Assembly (NCBI GenBank): GCA_040285825.1
Contig: JAUPSS010000002.1
Coordinates: 3,658,001 to 3,722,000, forward strand
Direction of reading: 5' to 3'
Length of the DNA: 64,000 nt
DNA from: Eukaryota sp. TZLM1-RC
Lineage: Eukaryota; Metamonada: BaSk clade
Part shown: in pieces, positions 32,389-41,851 of the stretch
Layout: every line of letters starts with the position of its first letter
How positions within the stretch are numbered: position 1 is the stretch's first letter
Translations under genes and position numbers: made by a program
The notes under the pieces: model-generated
The model's input: the letters and a program-made list of their open reading frames with translations, nothing else
What the model was told of the DNA's origin: nothing
Database searches by the model: none

Positions 32389-32539
32389 ATGTATTTGAAG
32401 TTGTTATAAACTTGTTTTCTATCAACTGTTTTTCAAAAATAATATTTTATTCTCCAAAATGAATGAGATACGATGTAAATAAAGATGATTCATTTCAATG
32501 AGAATGCTATTTTAGCGGTGCATTGAGTAAATCAAATGA

Positions 32540-32990
32540 TGCTTATGAAATTTATGGAGAACCAAAATTTATTGAAGCCTTCCATGTTGCCTTTACCTGG
32601 CATAATGATTTACCTCATAATTTCATTTGTAAATACACTCGAAAAATTACTATAACGCTGTTGAATTCGTTATACTGTAAATAGTTTATTACCTTCGGAA
32701 GCAAGGTTCTTATTGTATGTGAAAATTTTATAAAATTGACTTTTGTTTGGAGTCTTTTATATTAAATCTGTTTTATACTGATGATTCTCATTAGAATAGT
32801 GGAAGTGATGTCATATTATTTGGATTAGATGGAACCTTCATTTTATTGGATGTAATGTCTGTTGATCATTTCAATGCCTCAAATGAAAGGCGAGTTAATT
32901 CTGAAATTCATAATCCTTTTTCAAGTGCTGAAAATTTCAAAATCAAACCAATATGTTACAAACTGCAATTTCGCAACTTTGTTTTAGAAC
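32540..32990 (+). pseudogene. LINE family A fragment
   Basis: Follows the copy near IFT88 (2765-3165) closely, including GATGTAATGTCTGTTGATC and CTCAAATGAAAGGCGAG, with indels and stops. It covers the zinc block to the start of the endonuclease. Confidence 0.7.
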
Positions 32991-33270
32991 CGTGGTGCAT
33001 GGATGTATCCTGTGTCTTTCATGATCTTGCACTTCTACACTATCAAAATGTTTCAACTCTCTGCTCTCTTACAATTGAAATAACAATAACAATATGCTTG
33101 AAATCCAATTAGTACGATTCCATACCCATCCTACTCAAATATAAATAAATGAACATGATAGGCTTCAAATATTTTGAGCTCACTCATCTATTTCCAATTG
33201 TTGCATTGAAATTCAATCATATAGTTATAAAGTAGAGTTACCGAATAGACATTGTAGATAATGATACGAA

Positions 33271-33692
33271 ATGTTACGATTCCAAAGATTTCACAAACAC
33301 GGTATCGACAATTTCCGGAAAAGTCTTTTGAGTTTACGACAAAAACCAGTCTATGTTCCAAAAGTGAGTATTAAATTTATACTTATTTATTATTAATAAA
33401 CACAGAATCATACACTACTGCTAATACACATCATAGGATTAAGTCTTTAACAACATGAATTTCAACTTATTTTTGCCAAAATTCTGATAGCCTTCTTCTA
33501 TGTGTCTGTTACCTTAAAGCGATGGCTATTTCTCCCACTTTCAATGCGTAATATATAAATTTTGTTTTAATTAGTACAAATTGTCGAGTTCTGGTTGATG
33601 GTAACAACAGAATGACTATCCGTAACGTCTACTTACAATCCTTGGCCGTGTTCGTTTCTAAAGAAGCAGTGTCTGCGACCACCGAAAAATGA
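33271..33692 (+). CDS. possible small split gene, exon joining unresolved
   Basis: An ATG at 33271 opens 31 codons beginning MLRFQRFHKHGIDNFRKSLL, an Arg/Lys-rich amphipathic start like a mitochondrial presequence. It ends at a GTGAGT at 33364. A second coding-like block at 33585-33692 reads CRVLVDGNNRMTIRNV and stops. An AATTAG acceptor lies at 33571-33576, but simple GT-AG joining does not keep that block in frame with the first ATG. A start-proximal TAGACATTGTAGATAATG resembles the motif at other genes. Either an internal exon is missed or these are two unrelated pieces. Confidence 0.25.
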
Positions 33693-33842
33693 TGAAAATA
33701 AATGTTGGGGATTATTGAGCTGTCAGGTAGACCACTGTCTGAATGGTAGAGAAAGATCATGTAGCACATGTGGTGATCATATTGATTGAATTGAGCGATG
33801 TGCAATTTCTCAACATTCCTGATATTGGTCTACGATTAGTAT

Positions 33843-34226
33843 ATGCCACTAACCACATCTACCAAGATTGATCTTATTCCACGTATCTACAATGATCTTC
33901 TGAGTACTGCATTTGGTGATATATCAGATTTCTTGGAAAAAATTACTCAGCTGCTACCTAAGGACACAGACAGCAATGTCACACTTCATGTTTATGACGT
34001 AGTCACTACGTTGTTGTCTGAACTCACTTCCTCAGTGGCTACTGCTTCCACAGCAGCTTGTCAAGATTATGGTATAATACAGAAGCTCGCAGAGACTGAA
34101 GCTGCCGCCAATGAAGATACTGAGAGCGTTATTGTACATTCACGAGAAGTTCTGCTCAAACAACTGAAGGAGAAACATACAAGGTTACGACACGACCTAG
34201 AAGCTTATTATCAAAGTCAGCCATGA
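33843..34226 (+). CDS. hypothetical protein, 127 residues
   Basis: Begins MPLTTSTKIDLIPRIYNDLL; acidic and helical, with a C-terminal stretch KQLKEKHTRLRHDLEAYY likely to form a coiled coil. GC content and codon use resemble the confident genes, and the frame is free of low-complexity sequence. It could be a small subunit of a helical-bundle complex, but I do not recognise it. A polyadenylation-like TTTAATAAAG follows about 90 bp downstream. Confidence 0.6.
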   Translation: MPLTTSTKIDLIPRIYNDLLSTAFGDISDFLEKITQLLPKDTDSNVTLHVYDVVTTLLSELTSSVATASTAACQDYGIIQKLAETEAAANEDTESVIVHSREVLLKQLKEKHTRLRHDLEAYYQSQP

Positions 34227-34529
34227 GCATTTTCTTAGTGAGTATTTCCATTTCACATGTATTTTAACAATATTTTTTTCAACAATTCATTACTTTGTCA
34301 GTAATTTGATTTAATAAAGACATTTGGCTGAATTCCTGACTGCTCTTTCTTCATTTATCAATTCTATTTATTGTAATTTATATTTAGAGCTTAGTCTGTG
34401 TCAGATACTAAGTTGTTGAATATTCTGGACGGTGTTGTATTTTTTATTTCACAGCATCGTTTTTTTTGTGTTCCAATAGGTACACTTGCTAGTTTTCAAT
34501 AGTGACAGAATGATTTTTCTGGTGAAAGT

Positions 34530-34948
34530 TTAATACTTTTGATATCCACTGTTCAAGAACTTCTTCGAGAAGTTGCAAACACTTCGGGCTTTTGACAGCA
34601 AGATTGAATTCCATGATGAGGACAATAAAATTTCTCGAAGATTCAAAATGAAAGGCGAAGGAAGAGAAGTCTTGACTCCACTTTTGTCTCTCCGAAATGG
34701 CATTAGTTGTAGACCTCTATACACTCTAGACCTCTCTACACATATATCTTCTGAAGTGTTTGGAAGTTTTCTTGCCTTTCATGAATAACCACTGGTGTAT
34801 ACTTGAACGAGTTATCTGAATCGACTGATTTATAAGTTGAAAAAATTTGTGTTGAATTTATGTTTATGTTCAAGTTTTGATTTTGAGTTGCAGCATGAAA
34901 TGCAATGATCAACACTGACAACAGTTTTCTGATATTGAACTTGTGCAT
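34530..34948 (-). pseudogene. small secreted protein gene broken by a 17-bp tandem duplication
   Basis: Starts MHKFNIRKLLSVLIIAFHA, a signal peptide, and runs to a stop at 34736. A second frame (34724-34530) continues GLQLMPFRRDKSGVKTSL and ends GYQKY. At the junction two 17-bp units lie in tandem (34708-34724 and 34725-34741, two mismatches). Discounting one unit would put both parts in one frame of about 133 residues. So either this allele is broken, or the unit is removed by splicing; no good GT-AG pair of 17 nt avoids the stop. The family is unknown. Confidence 0.45.
34708..34741. repeat. 17-bp tandem duplication
   Basis: TGTAGACCTCTATACAC is followed directly by TCTAGACCTCTCTACAC. It causes the frameshift in the 34530-34948 gene. 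Confidence 0.8.
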
Positions 34949-34979
34949 TACTGGGTTTGCAATTAGGTGACAAAATGGC

Positions 34980-35165
34980 ATGAACTTTAGGTACATGCTG
35001 TCTCACACAAGTCGTCTTCAGATACCGTTTTTGAATACACTGTGGAAAGCAAATTTCATTGATTCGGATTTCGAGATTGAGATATATGAAAATGAATTAT
35101 TGTTGACTGGCGCCAGAAGTTTAATTTACTTTATAATTATTTTGTTATTCGGATGTGCTTGTTAA
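34980..35165 (+). CDS. possible 61-residue tail-anchored protein
   Basis: Reads MNFRYMLSHTSRLQIPFLNT and ends with a hydrophobic stretch, SLIYFIIILLFGCAC. The ATG is 31 bp from the divergent start at 34948, and the end is 26 bp from the convergent NYN1 stop. Short and unsupported by homology; it could be chance. Confidence 0.25.
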   Translation: MNFRYMLSHTSRLQIPFLNTLWKANFIDSDFEIEIYENELLLTGARSLIYFIIILLFGCAC

Positions 35166-35191
35166 ATCTGTACAATAATTTTTATTTTAAA

Positions 35192-36523
35192 TCAAATGTT
35201 CAACACAAACCCACTTCCCTTCTTACTTTTACTAGTCTTACTGGACAAACTCTGTGACTCTTCTCTCCACCCTTGTGGTGCTTGGTGCGCTGCAACACGG
35301 GGGCGACTCGAAAGCACAGGAGAATCTGGTGACACTCGAGCGGGTCTTGATTCAGGTTGAGTTGGCTGAAGTTGATTGTTCATTGACTTCTTCTTGGATT
35401 TACCATTGGTCTTACCCTTGTTCTTAGACTTGGTTTTAGGGTTAGGACCAGGGTTAGGGTTAGGGTTGGAGTGTGTTGGTCTGGTTGGCACTGGGTATGG
35501 TTGTGAAAATGGTTCAAATTGGCTTGCCAGTGCGAAAAGATGGGAGGGATCTAAATGTGCTGCTGACGTGTCAATATCAAGTTTTCTTAACAATTCTTCT
35601 GTTTTACAGCATCCATAAACAAATGGCCAATACGTGTTATCAGATGCAACCAGTCGTTCATGCAGTTCACCTATTGAAACTGAACGAGCATCCCAGTGTT
35701 TCAGAGCGTTATGTAGAACTGGCCAAGCTTGATTGACATCCTTAGGTTGCATCTCCCCGGTGAGTTGTTCAAAGAACAGAAATCTGGCAACATTTTTAAG
35801 TCTTGGGTTAGAGTCCTTCTTGCCAATGACTACTACTTGGTCAACAAATTCCTTGAGTGTTTCAGCAAGGAGATAAAAGTCTGAATCGCCGCTACACAGT
35901 ACAACCTTCTTTGGCTTACATGAAATAACATCCTGAAATACAGCACATGCTAATTCAATGTCAGAAAAGTTCTTTTGACTTTTGTTGGGTGGTTGTATGT
36001 GTCTTACATCAACATTGTAATTTTGAATGGCCTCGGTCCACAGAGAGGCATTATTTCTTTGATATTTGTTGTTGATGGTTGAATCATGGGTAATGAAAGC
36101 TACTATCTTTGCATCATTGAGGAAGAGTTGGCGAATGTTGTTCAGGAAATTGACTAAATTGCTCTTGGGATCGTATGGAAAATTATCAACATCAACATAG
36201 ACAAAAGCGCGGTGCTTACCAGTGTAGCTTGAAAAGACAGAACCCTCAGCGCTGGTTGGAATAGCTGTATGTTGTGGAATCTGTGGAGGTGTTGGTTCTT
36301 TTTTAGCCTTCTGCGTTGTTTGAGCCTTTGCTCCGGTCTTGCTCTTACCTGGATGTTGGATGGAACCCTTAAATAGTTCAAGATCAAGATCAGGTATATC
36401 AAAGGGATCCATCATGAGGTCTCTGATTTGATGGAAATCTTGTAGAGCGTAGCTGATTCGTGATTCTAAGTTCATCAATGTTTGTGTCTGCGAAGTTGCA
36501 AAATTTTGTTTGAAAAAAAACAT
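35192..36523 (-). CDS. NYN-domain (PIN-like) putative RNase with OST-HTH-like domain, NYN1
   Basis: A 443-residue protein. After a helical and linker region, the NYN/LabA-like nuclease domain spans about residues 103-255: FVYVDVDNF (first acidic residues), NFSDIELACAVFQDV, and VVLCSGDSDFYLLAETL with the Asp pair that binds metal in active members. A winged-helix segment at about 265-325 (VSIGELHERL, FVYGCCKTEELLRKL) resembles an OST-HTH/LOTUS domain, a pairing also found in MARF1-type proteins. The tail is Pro/Lys-rich, containing NPNPNPGPNP encoded by GGTTAG-type repeats. It likely cleaves or binds RNA; the target is unknown. It is paralogous to the gene at 38783-39658, with a Fanzor and a transposase fragment between them. 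Confidence 0.82.
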   Translation of the reverse strand: MFFFKQNFATSQTQTLMNLESRISYALQDFHQIRDLMMDPFDIPDLDLELFKGSIQHPGKSKTGAKAQTTQKAKKEPTPPQIPQHTAIPTSAEGSVFSSYTGKHRAFVYVDVDNFPYDPKSNLVNFLNNIRQLFLNDAKIVAFITHDSTINNKYQRNNASLWTEAIQNYNVDVRHIQPPNKSQKNFSDIELACAVFQDVISCKPKKVVLCSGDSDFYLLAETLKEFVDQVVVIGKKDSNPRLKNVARFLFFEQLTGEMQPKDVNQAWPVLHNALKHWDARSVSIGELHERLVASDNTYWPFVYGCCKTEELLRKLDIDTSAAHLDPSHLFALASQFEPFSQPYPVPTRPTHSNPNPNPGPNPKTKSKNKGKTNGKSKKKSMNNQLQPTQPESRPARVSPDSPVLSSRPRVAAHQAPQGWREESQSLSSKTSKSKKGSGFVLNI

Positions 36524-36544
36524 TCAGTTGATAACCTGTGATTT

Positions 36545-37021
36545 TCAATTCAAATGAATTATCAACACATTGCATGTCTTTTCACTCACCCAATAAGTTT
36601 TACGACCACAATGTCTATACAGGGCTTGCTTAATTTCCCTAAGGTAAAGTAAAGGGTCTTCTTTGACCAAAGAAACAATAAAGGATACCTCTGCAGTTGA
36701 CAACATTAGGCGTGAATTTGGAGTTTCATCATTGTTGATTGATTTGTTAAAAGCAGCCTGTAACCAGCGACTAAGAGTTGACTGTGAAATGCAGAAGTAT
36801 TGAGCTATATAAGTTTGTGGTTTGTTAAGAAACATATAGGTATAACAGGCCCTAACCTTAGTGTCCTCAGATGCATGGACCCTTAAGGACGCAAGCTCTT
36901 GTGAAGACAACAACATGTCGTATGTATACCCCATAAATAATAGTGACTGTCTGTTTGTTAGTTTTGTAAATGTTATGGCAATAAAAAGCTCAATACTACA
37001 AAAGTTTATTGATATAGACAT
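36545..37021 (-). pseudogene. transposase-like HTH fragment (Tc1/mariner or IS630 type)
   Basis: 158 residues with a possible internal start at 36934 (MGYTYDMLLSSQEL). The core TYIAQYFCISQSTLSRWLQ is a helix-turn-helix. It is followed by IVSLVKEDPLLYLREIKQAL and VSEKTCNVL, the second HTH typical of Tc1/mariner transposase N-termini. The DDE catalytic domain is absent: the frame ends 21 bp before the NYN1 ATG. It is divergent from Fanzor F4. A domesticated HTH protein is an alternative. Confidence 0.6.
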
Positions 37022-37299
37022 TCTGTCCCAAAAGAAAGCAGGTTGATGTAAGACGTATAAGGTCTCTGCTTATGAAGTTGTTGTGATGACATCATATCTC
37101 TTCTGTTACAAAAGAAGCAAGGTTGATCTTATTGTGTACAAGACGAACTGATATAGAACTACAGACGGGTTTAGCCTTACTTCTTTGTCAATAAAGGCTA
37201 TTTATAATTTGTGAAAGAGCGTTTTGTGGGGTGAGTGAAAACTGAGTGAGTAAAAAAAGTTTGTACTCACAACCCACTCAAAAAGCGATCCTCAGACAT

Positions 37300-38744
37300 A
37301 TTTCTAGTGGATGTACATTTTCTTGCTGATGCTGTTGAAGGAGATCCTCAAATATTCCTAATACCAGCAATTACGATTGCCCAATATATTTCCAATAGAG
37401 AGGGAAAACCTAATCATGTTTCTCCTGTTTCAACCACTGTGGGTCCAGGATATTGTCCTATTGATACAAGAACAATATGGATAATTATTAAACAAACAAT
37501 AATTGATGATTTTTGACCTACACAGACGCTGAAAATATCCAATACACTTGCCCAAAATACGAAATTCAAACCACCTGAACAATTTGACTTTTGGTCTAAT
37601 ATTCTCGATCTAAACCAACCAATGTTCAAACAAAGAGCTATAAGTTCAACAACATTATCCACACAGATGGATTTAATATTGCAGTAGAATTTGTTCGTCA
37701 GGATTTACAATGTCAGAGATGTGAGCCAGACAACAAGGCTAGTATTTCTGATTTATATATTCATGATGTTGATGTTGATACTTTACGAGACAAACGAATT
37801 GTTTTTTGTGATCCTGGAAAACGTGATTTATTGTATTTTGAAGGGAAACAACGGATCAAAAATTAGCCATGGTGCCTGAACGTGAAACTGAACAGCATTG
37901 ATATAGTCGGATTGATGAATCAAGACAAGAAGTACAAAGGGTTGAGAATGACTCAGATGTCCTGGTCTTTGGAAAGTAGGATGAATGAAAAACAAAAACG
38001 ATGGGTGACAAAGAATACTGAGGTAGATTACGACAGGAACCAAATGATAGAGTCTAACGAAATGACAATTGAAGATGTAAACACCGAATTATCCACGTGT
38101 GCTACCAATTCAGCAACTTTAATAGATTTTTCCAACCTGGTGGTTGCCAAACATCGGCAAGTTTTTTTGACAATTGACTTTTACAGTCTTGACTTGTGGA
38201 GCGTTCATAAAATGCATGCTTTTATTCACAAGCAAAAGACTGAAAGTTGGTTGTTAAAAACCTTGTTTACCGGTCTGGCAATCCAAAAGACACTATTATA
38301 CTAATGGGTGATTATGGTAAAAAAAGGTTCGAAGAATTTGAAACATCAGAGACCTACTAGAGGAATTGGATGGATTCAATTTCTGAAAAGGAATGGATTT
38401 AAAGTATTGATGCTTAATAAAGCCTTCACTTCAGCAAAATGTCCTGTTTTTTTTGAAAAGGTTGCCACATTTTTGAGAGTAACAAATCCCAGATTTTATA
38501 GAAAAGAAAAGACTCCTGTTACTACGTGTCATGGTTTATTAGCTTGTAACAGTGAGAGTTGCAAACTCAGTAACAAAGGCTCAACAAAGGTTTTCAACAG
38601 AAATAAGCTGGCTTGTCTGAATATGCTTTCAATTGCTGAAGCCGGAATGAGTAGTAATGGAAGGCCTCAGTACCTGTCTAGTAGATAGTTTTTGTAATTA
38701 TTCTGCACGAAAACTGTTCATGTATTTATGGGAATTTCCCATCC
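37300..38744 (+). pseudogene. Fanzor relic F4
   Basis: The copy starts in the N-terminal half (HFLADAVEGDPQIFL, AITIAQYISNREGK, GPGYCPIDTRTIW). It passes HTDGFNIAVEFV, RuvC-I CDPGKRDLLYF (DPGK at 37810-37821), LMGDYGKK, then KPTRG-like and LNKAFTSAKCP, CHGLLACNSESC and FNRNKLACLNML, with a stop at 38686-38688. The TnpB/Fanzor order is unmistakable. Frameshifts or stops occur near 37516, 37640, 37864 and 38304. The usual Glu of the [DN]E[FY]xTS block is Lys here, and the RuvC-III Asp is Asn. About 55 bp after the stop are conserved with copy F5. It lies upstream of and in sense with NYN2. Confidence 0.82.
38689..38744 (+). ncRNA. candidate guide-RNA (omega RNA) end of Fanzor F4
   Basis: The sequence after the stop, with TTTTTGTAATTATTC, GCACGAAAA, TTTATGGGAATTT, is shared with the same position of F5 (52537-52490) and ends at the same point. 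In Fanzor and TnpB systems the guide RNA is made from the 3' end of the element. A short stem (GAAAATT with AATTTTC) is perfect in F5 and weaker here. Inferred only. Confidence 0.25.
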
Positions 38745-38756
38745 ACATCAATATTT

Positions 38757-38776
38757 CATTGTGCTAGCTATCATCT
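38757..38776 (+). promoter_or_regulatory. start-proximal motif of NYN2
   Basis: CATTGTGCTAGCTATCATCT ends 6 bp before the ATG and matches the coding-strand form of the motif at the 44.09-kb gene (CATTGTTATAGACAATATCT) at 14 of 20 positions. Confidence 0.45.
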
Positions 38777-38782
38777 ATAAGA

Positions 38783-39658
38783 ATGACTCACACATGTGTT
38801 TACATCGATGCTGACAGTCTGAACGGCCAAACTGCTGTTGTGTTGGCTCAGCGGTTATTGCAGTTCTTCAACAATGCTAAACTGCATGTTTTTTACTCAC
38901 ATAATGCAACAAACCCCAGTAAAGAGGAATTTAAGAATGATAGATACTGGGGTGAAGCAGCAACAAATCCTGCTATCGACATGACCCTTCACCACATTCA
39001 ACCTTCTTTCAGCGGTAAAAAATTTACAGATATGGCCATTACTTGCAAGGTGTGGGAACATGTCATGAAGAACAAGCATGTCATGAACAACAAGCCTTTA
39101 CAGATTGTCATTGTCAGTGGTGAACTTGATTATACCATCTTGGCAGGTCACATCAAGACCCATGTTTCCAACATCGTTATGGTAGGTGAAAAGAGGTTAT
39201 CCAGGGGTCTAAGATTTCTGCCACTCCGTATTCTTATTCAAGAAAGGCCACGTCCAATTCAAGACTGTGTAGAGACTATATACAGTGCCATCATCTCAAC
39301 CGATTCTTGTAAGTTGTCTGCGGAGGAATTCCATGACCTTTTAGTTAGACAGGACAATTCGTTCTGGCCCCAAGAATATGGAGCAAAGAGTACAAGAGAT
39401 TTATCCCTTAAACTAGGACTTGTTTTTAAGGAAGGTACTATAAGTACTGATGAAGTTCTCAATTTATTAGGACGTCAACCACCCCCACCCCCCACAAAAC
39501 CCGCTTTCACAAGGAATCTTCCTGTGGACAGTATGTCTGTATCTAATATTATCAGTGGAGAAGGTTCAATGAAGGCTAAGAAGAACACATCAAATAGCCA
39601 GAGCTCTCAAGCTGCTCAAAAAGCCAAGGGTTTAGGTCCTTTTGTTATTGGTTTGTGA
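38783..39658 (+). CDS. NYN-domain protein with OST-HTH-like domain, NYN2
   Basis: A 291-residue paralogue of NYN1. The NYN domain starts at the N-terminus: CVYIDADSLNG aligns with FVYVDVDNF, KFTDMAITCKVWEHV with NFSDIELACAVFQDV, and IVIVSGELDYTILAGHI with VVLCSGDSDFYLLAETL. The Asp of GDSD is Glu in GELD, so activity may be altered. The winged-helix segment (KLSAEEFHDLLVRQ, EYGAKSTRDLSLKL) and the C-terminal tail (KGLGPFVIGL against KGSGFVLNI) are also shared. It lacks the first 100 residues of NYN1. Fanzor F4 ends about 40 bp upstream on the same strand. Confidence 0.8.
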   Translation: MTHTCVYIDADSLNGQTAVVLAQRLLQFFNNAKLHVFYSHNATNPSKEEFKNDRYWGEAATNPAIDMTLHHIQPSFSGKKFTDMAITCKVWEHVMKNKHVMNNKPLQIVIVSGELDYTILAGHIKTHVSNIVMVGEKRLSRGLRFLPLRILIQERPRPIQDCVETIYSAIISTDSCKLSAEEFHDLLVRQDNSFWPQEYGAKSTRDLSLKLGLVFKEGTISTDEVLNLLGRQPPPPPTKPAFTRNLPVDSMSVSNIISGEGSMKAKKNTSNSQSSQAAQKAKGLGPFVIGL

Positions 39659-39775
39659 TCCTCAAATGTATATTAATGGTGTGTTGTTGTGAATAAATTA
39701 TACTGTGGTGTTCCATTATAGTGGAAACGTTTATATATTTTGGAGTACTAAAAATGTACACGTGGACCGCAGCTA

Positions 39776-39793
39776 ATATATATATATATATAT
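39776..39793. repeat. (TA)n microsatellite
   Basis: An uninterrupted TA run of about 18 bp in the intergenic region after NYN2. Confidence 0.85.
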
Positions 39794-39864
39794 TACAATT
39801 ATGTACAACATGGTAACTACATAAGCTGTTTTGTTTGTTGACCTCCAAAGGGGTGGCTGTAGCA

Positions 39865-40075
39865 GATGGAAACTATTAGAAACAGACCACTTGTGTTTAT
39901 TACTTTTGCATTTTTCATAAACGGAAGACTATCAGTAATAGCAGGAAATTTTTTGAATGATTTTCCAAACATGGATCAAGAAAAACAATGAGGAGATTTT
40001 TGATGGAATTTAGTCCATTTAATTCTGATTTAATTTTATTAAGTGTGGAAGTTCAATAAAGATTACATATATGTT
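39865..40075 (+). pseudogene. LINE family B fragment (3' end)
   Basis: Contains GAAACAGACCACTTGTGTTT and ATAAACGGAAGACTATCAG, as in the copies at 9.6 and 31.2 kb, and the 3' UTR piece TTATTAAGTGTGGAAGTTCA. Confidence 0.65.
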
Positions 40076-41851
40076 GTTATTGTTTTAAATTATGATGGAC
40101 TGAATACACAATTTTTAAAAATGGAAATCAAATTTTGATAGTTTTGACAGTTTTATGATATAAATGGACGAAATACATTTTATCAATATTCACATATTCG
40201 AAGTTGATTCAAATAAGCTAATAAGCCTTTGGAGCTTTACGAAGTTGAACTCAATTCTTCAAACAAAAAAGACAAACAACCTCTATTGAATAAATAACTG
40301 TTTGAAGTGAAACAGTAAATACTGGCGCAAAAGTGAAAGATGTCGAGACGAAGACATCAATGAAATTCTGGAAAGGACGGTAAGAGCCTGAAATAATTTT
40401 TAGAATTAATATAGTGATCAAATTTAGTGATAAAAAAATGATCAATTATGATATTAAAGTTAAATCGGTACCATTTTACCGAGTCTTCCATAAATTGACA
40501 CTTTAAAATGACACAATGGATAATTCACACGCTTGATGTGTTCAGATGACTCGTATACTGCTTAATCATGAAATTGAGGGCAACATTGTCAAAAGAGACG
40601 TTTCTTAATGACTGAATTTCAATACAATCTTTTTGCAAACATCAGCAGAAACCCATCAAATACACTAATAGCATCATTTTGTGAGGGAATAACAATATCC
40701 GCTCTTTGTTGGTTGACCTTTCCAGAAAGTAGTAATCACATACTACAAAGATTGCAGGAGGTGTGATCCAGTTTAAAATTTAACGCATTTGCATTAAAAT
40801 TCGTTGGCTAGATTACATGGCCACAAGTAACAACGCATTCTTTAGCTGTAAGCCGTTGATGATTAGCTTAGTTGTTTTGAATAGATGAACATTTCCAATC
40901 GTTTTGTTCTAATTGCCACTCTTTAAGTTTTTGGTTAGGGTTTAACAAAATCAAATCCATTGGAAAATAAAATTTAAGTTACAGAAACACAAAAACTGAA
41001 TTTCAAACAATCAGTGAAGAAACAATCCTTTTTCAACGTCCCTTCCGAAACTAAGACTGACAATAAATAATACGTCTGTATTGTTATACGTATTGTATTA
41101 TTATACGTCTGTGACAGACTATTTCTTTTAAAGTCAGGATGGGTCAACATATGCAATATTCTGAAGGTATTCAACTCAATGATTATATGTCATTGTCAGT
41201 GTTTTCAGAGAAAATGTCTTCGATTTTGTGTTGATTTCGCAAATTATGTGAATAGAACCGCTTTCTCTGACAAACCGCTCAACACTATGATAGAGTTCAT
41301 ACATTTCACAAACAGTACAGTCTATAAAAGTTTATATAAAATGTAAATACAGCCAACCTTTTTTTATTGCACACATTGTTTGTCGTTCCAAAGTATGCAA
41401 TTAGAAAGTGTGCATTGAAGTTAATACAAATCAATAAATAATTAAAGAGTCTATTTGGGTCCATAAATACAAAAACTATTTAAAGGTTTTTGAAAAATTG
41501 TGCAATTAGAAAAGGGTGAAATTCATAGAAGGTGCAATTAAACAGGGTTGACTAAATGTGATTTTAAAACATTGTTTTTCTGAATATCGGACAGATTTCA
41601 AGAATACAATATAATTTCATTATTATATCAATCTCATTCTGGCTTCATCGCTTAATTGGCTGCAACCAGATCTCAAAGTAGTTTTAAGTGTAGCAGTAAT
41701 GTATTAAGGTGTAGTTAAAATTGACACAACACTTCGAGAATAACCAAAAATGGCCAAAGAGAATTTGACTCACTGTAGAGAGCGGTAGAAACATCGAAAT
41801 TACATTCAAATTGTTGTATTAAAATTACCAAGAATTGAAAATAAGCTACGT
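40076..41851. other. intergenic, AT-rich, no assignable gene
   Basis: About 1.8 kb with no frame worth calling on either strand. A small repeat of TATACGT(C/A)TGT occurs near 41070-41115. This is the longest stretch in the window without a recognisable gene or element. Confidence 0.5.

Noticed and set aside
35376-35736. Plus-strand frames opposite NYN1
   Set aside because: They are antisense shadows of the NYN1 coding region with repeats from the NPNP stretch.
36500-36600. Fusion of the transposase HTH fragment to NYN1 through a GTGAGT...CACAG intron
   Set aside because: Joining gives an immediate stop codon, so they are treated as separate.
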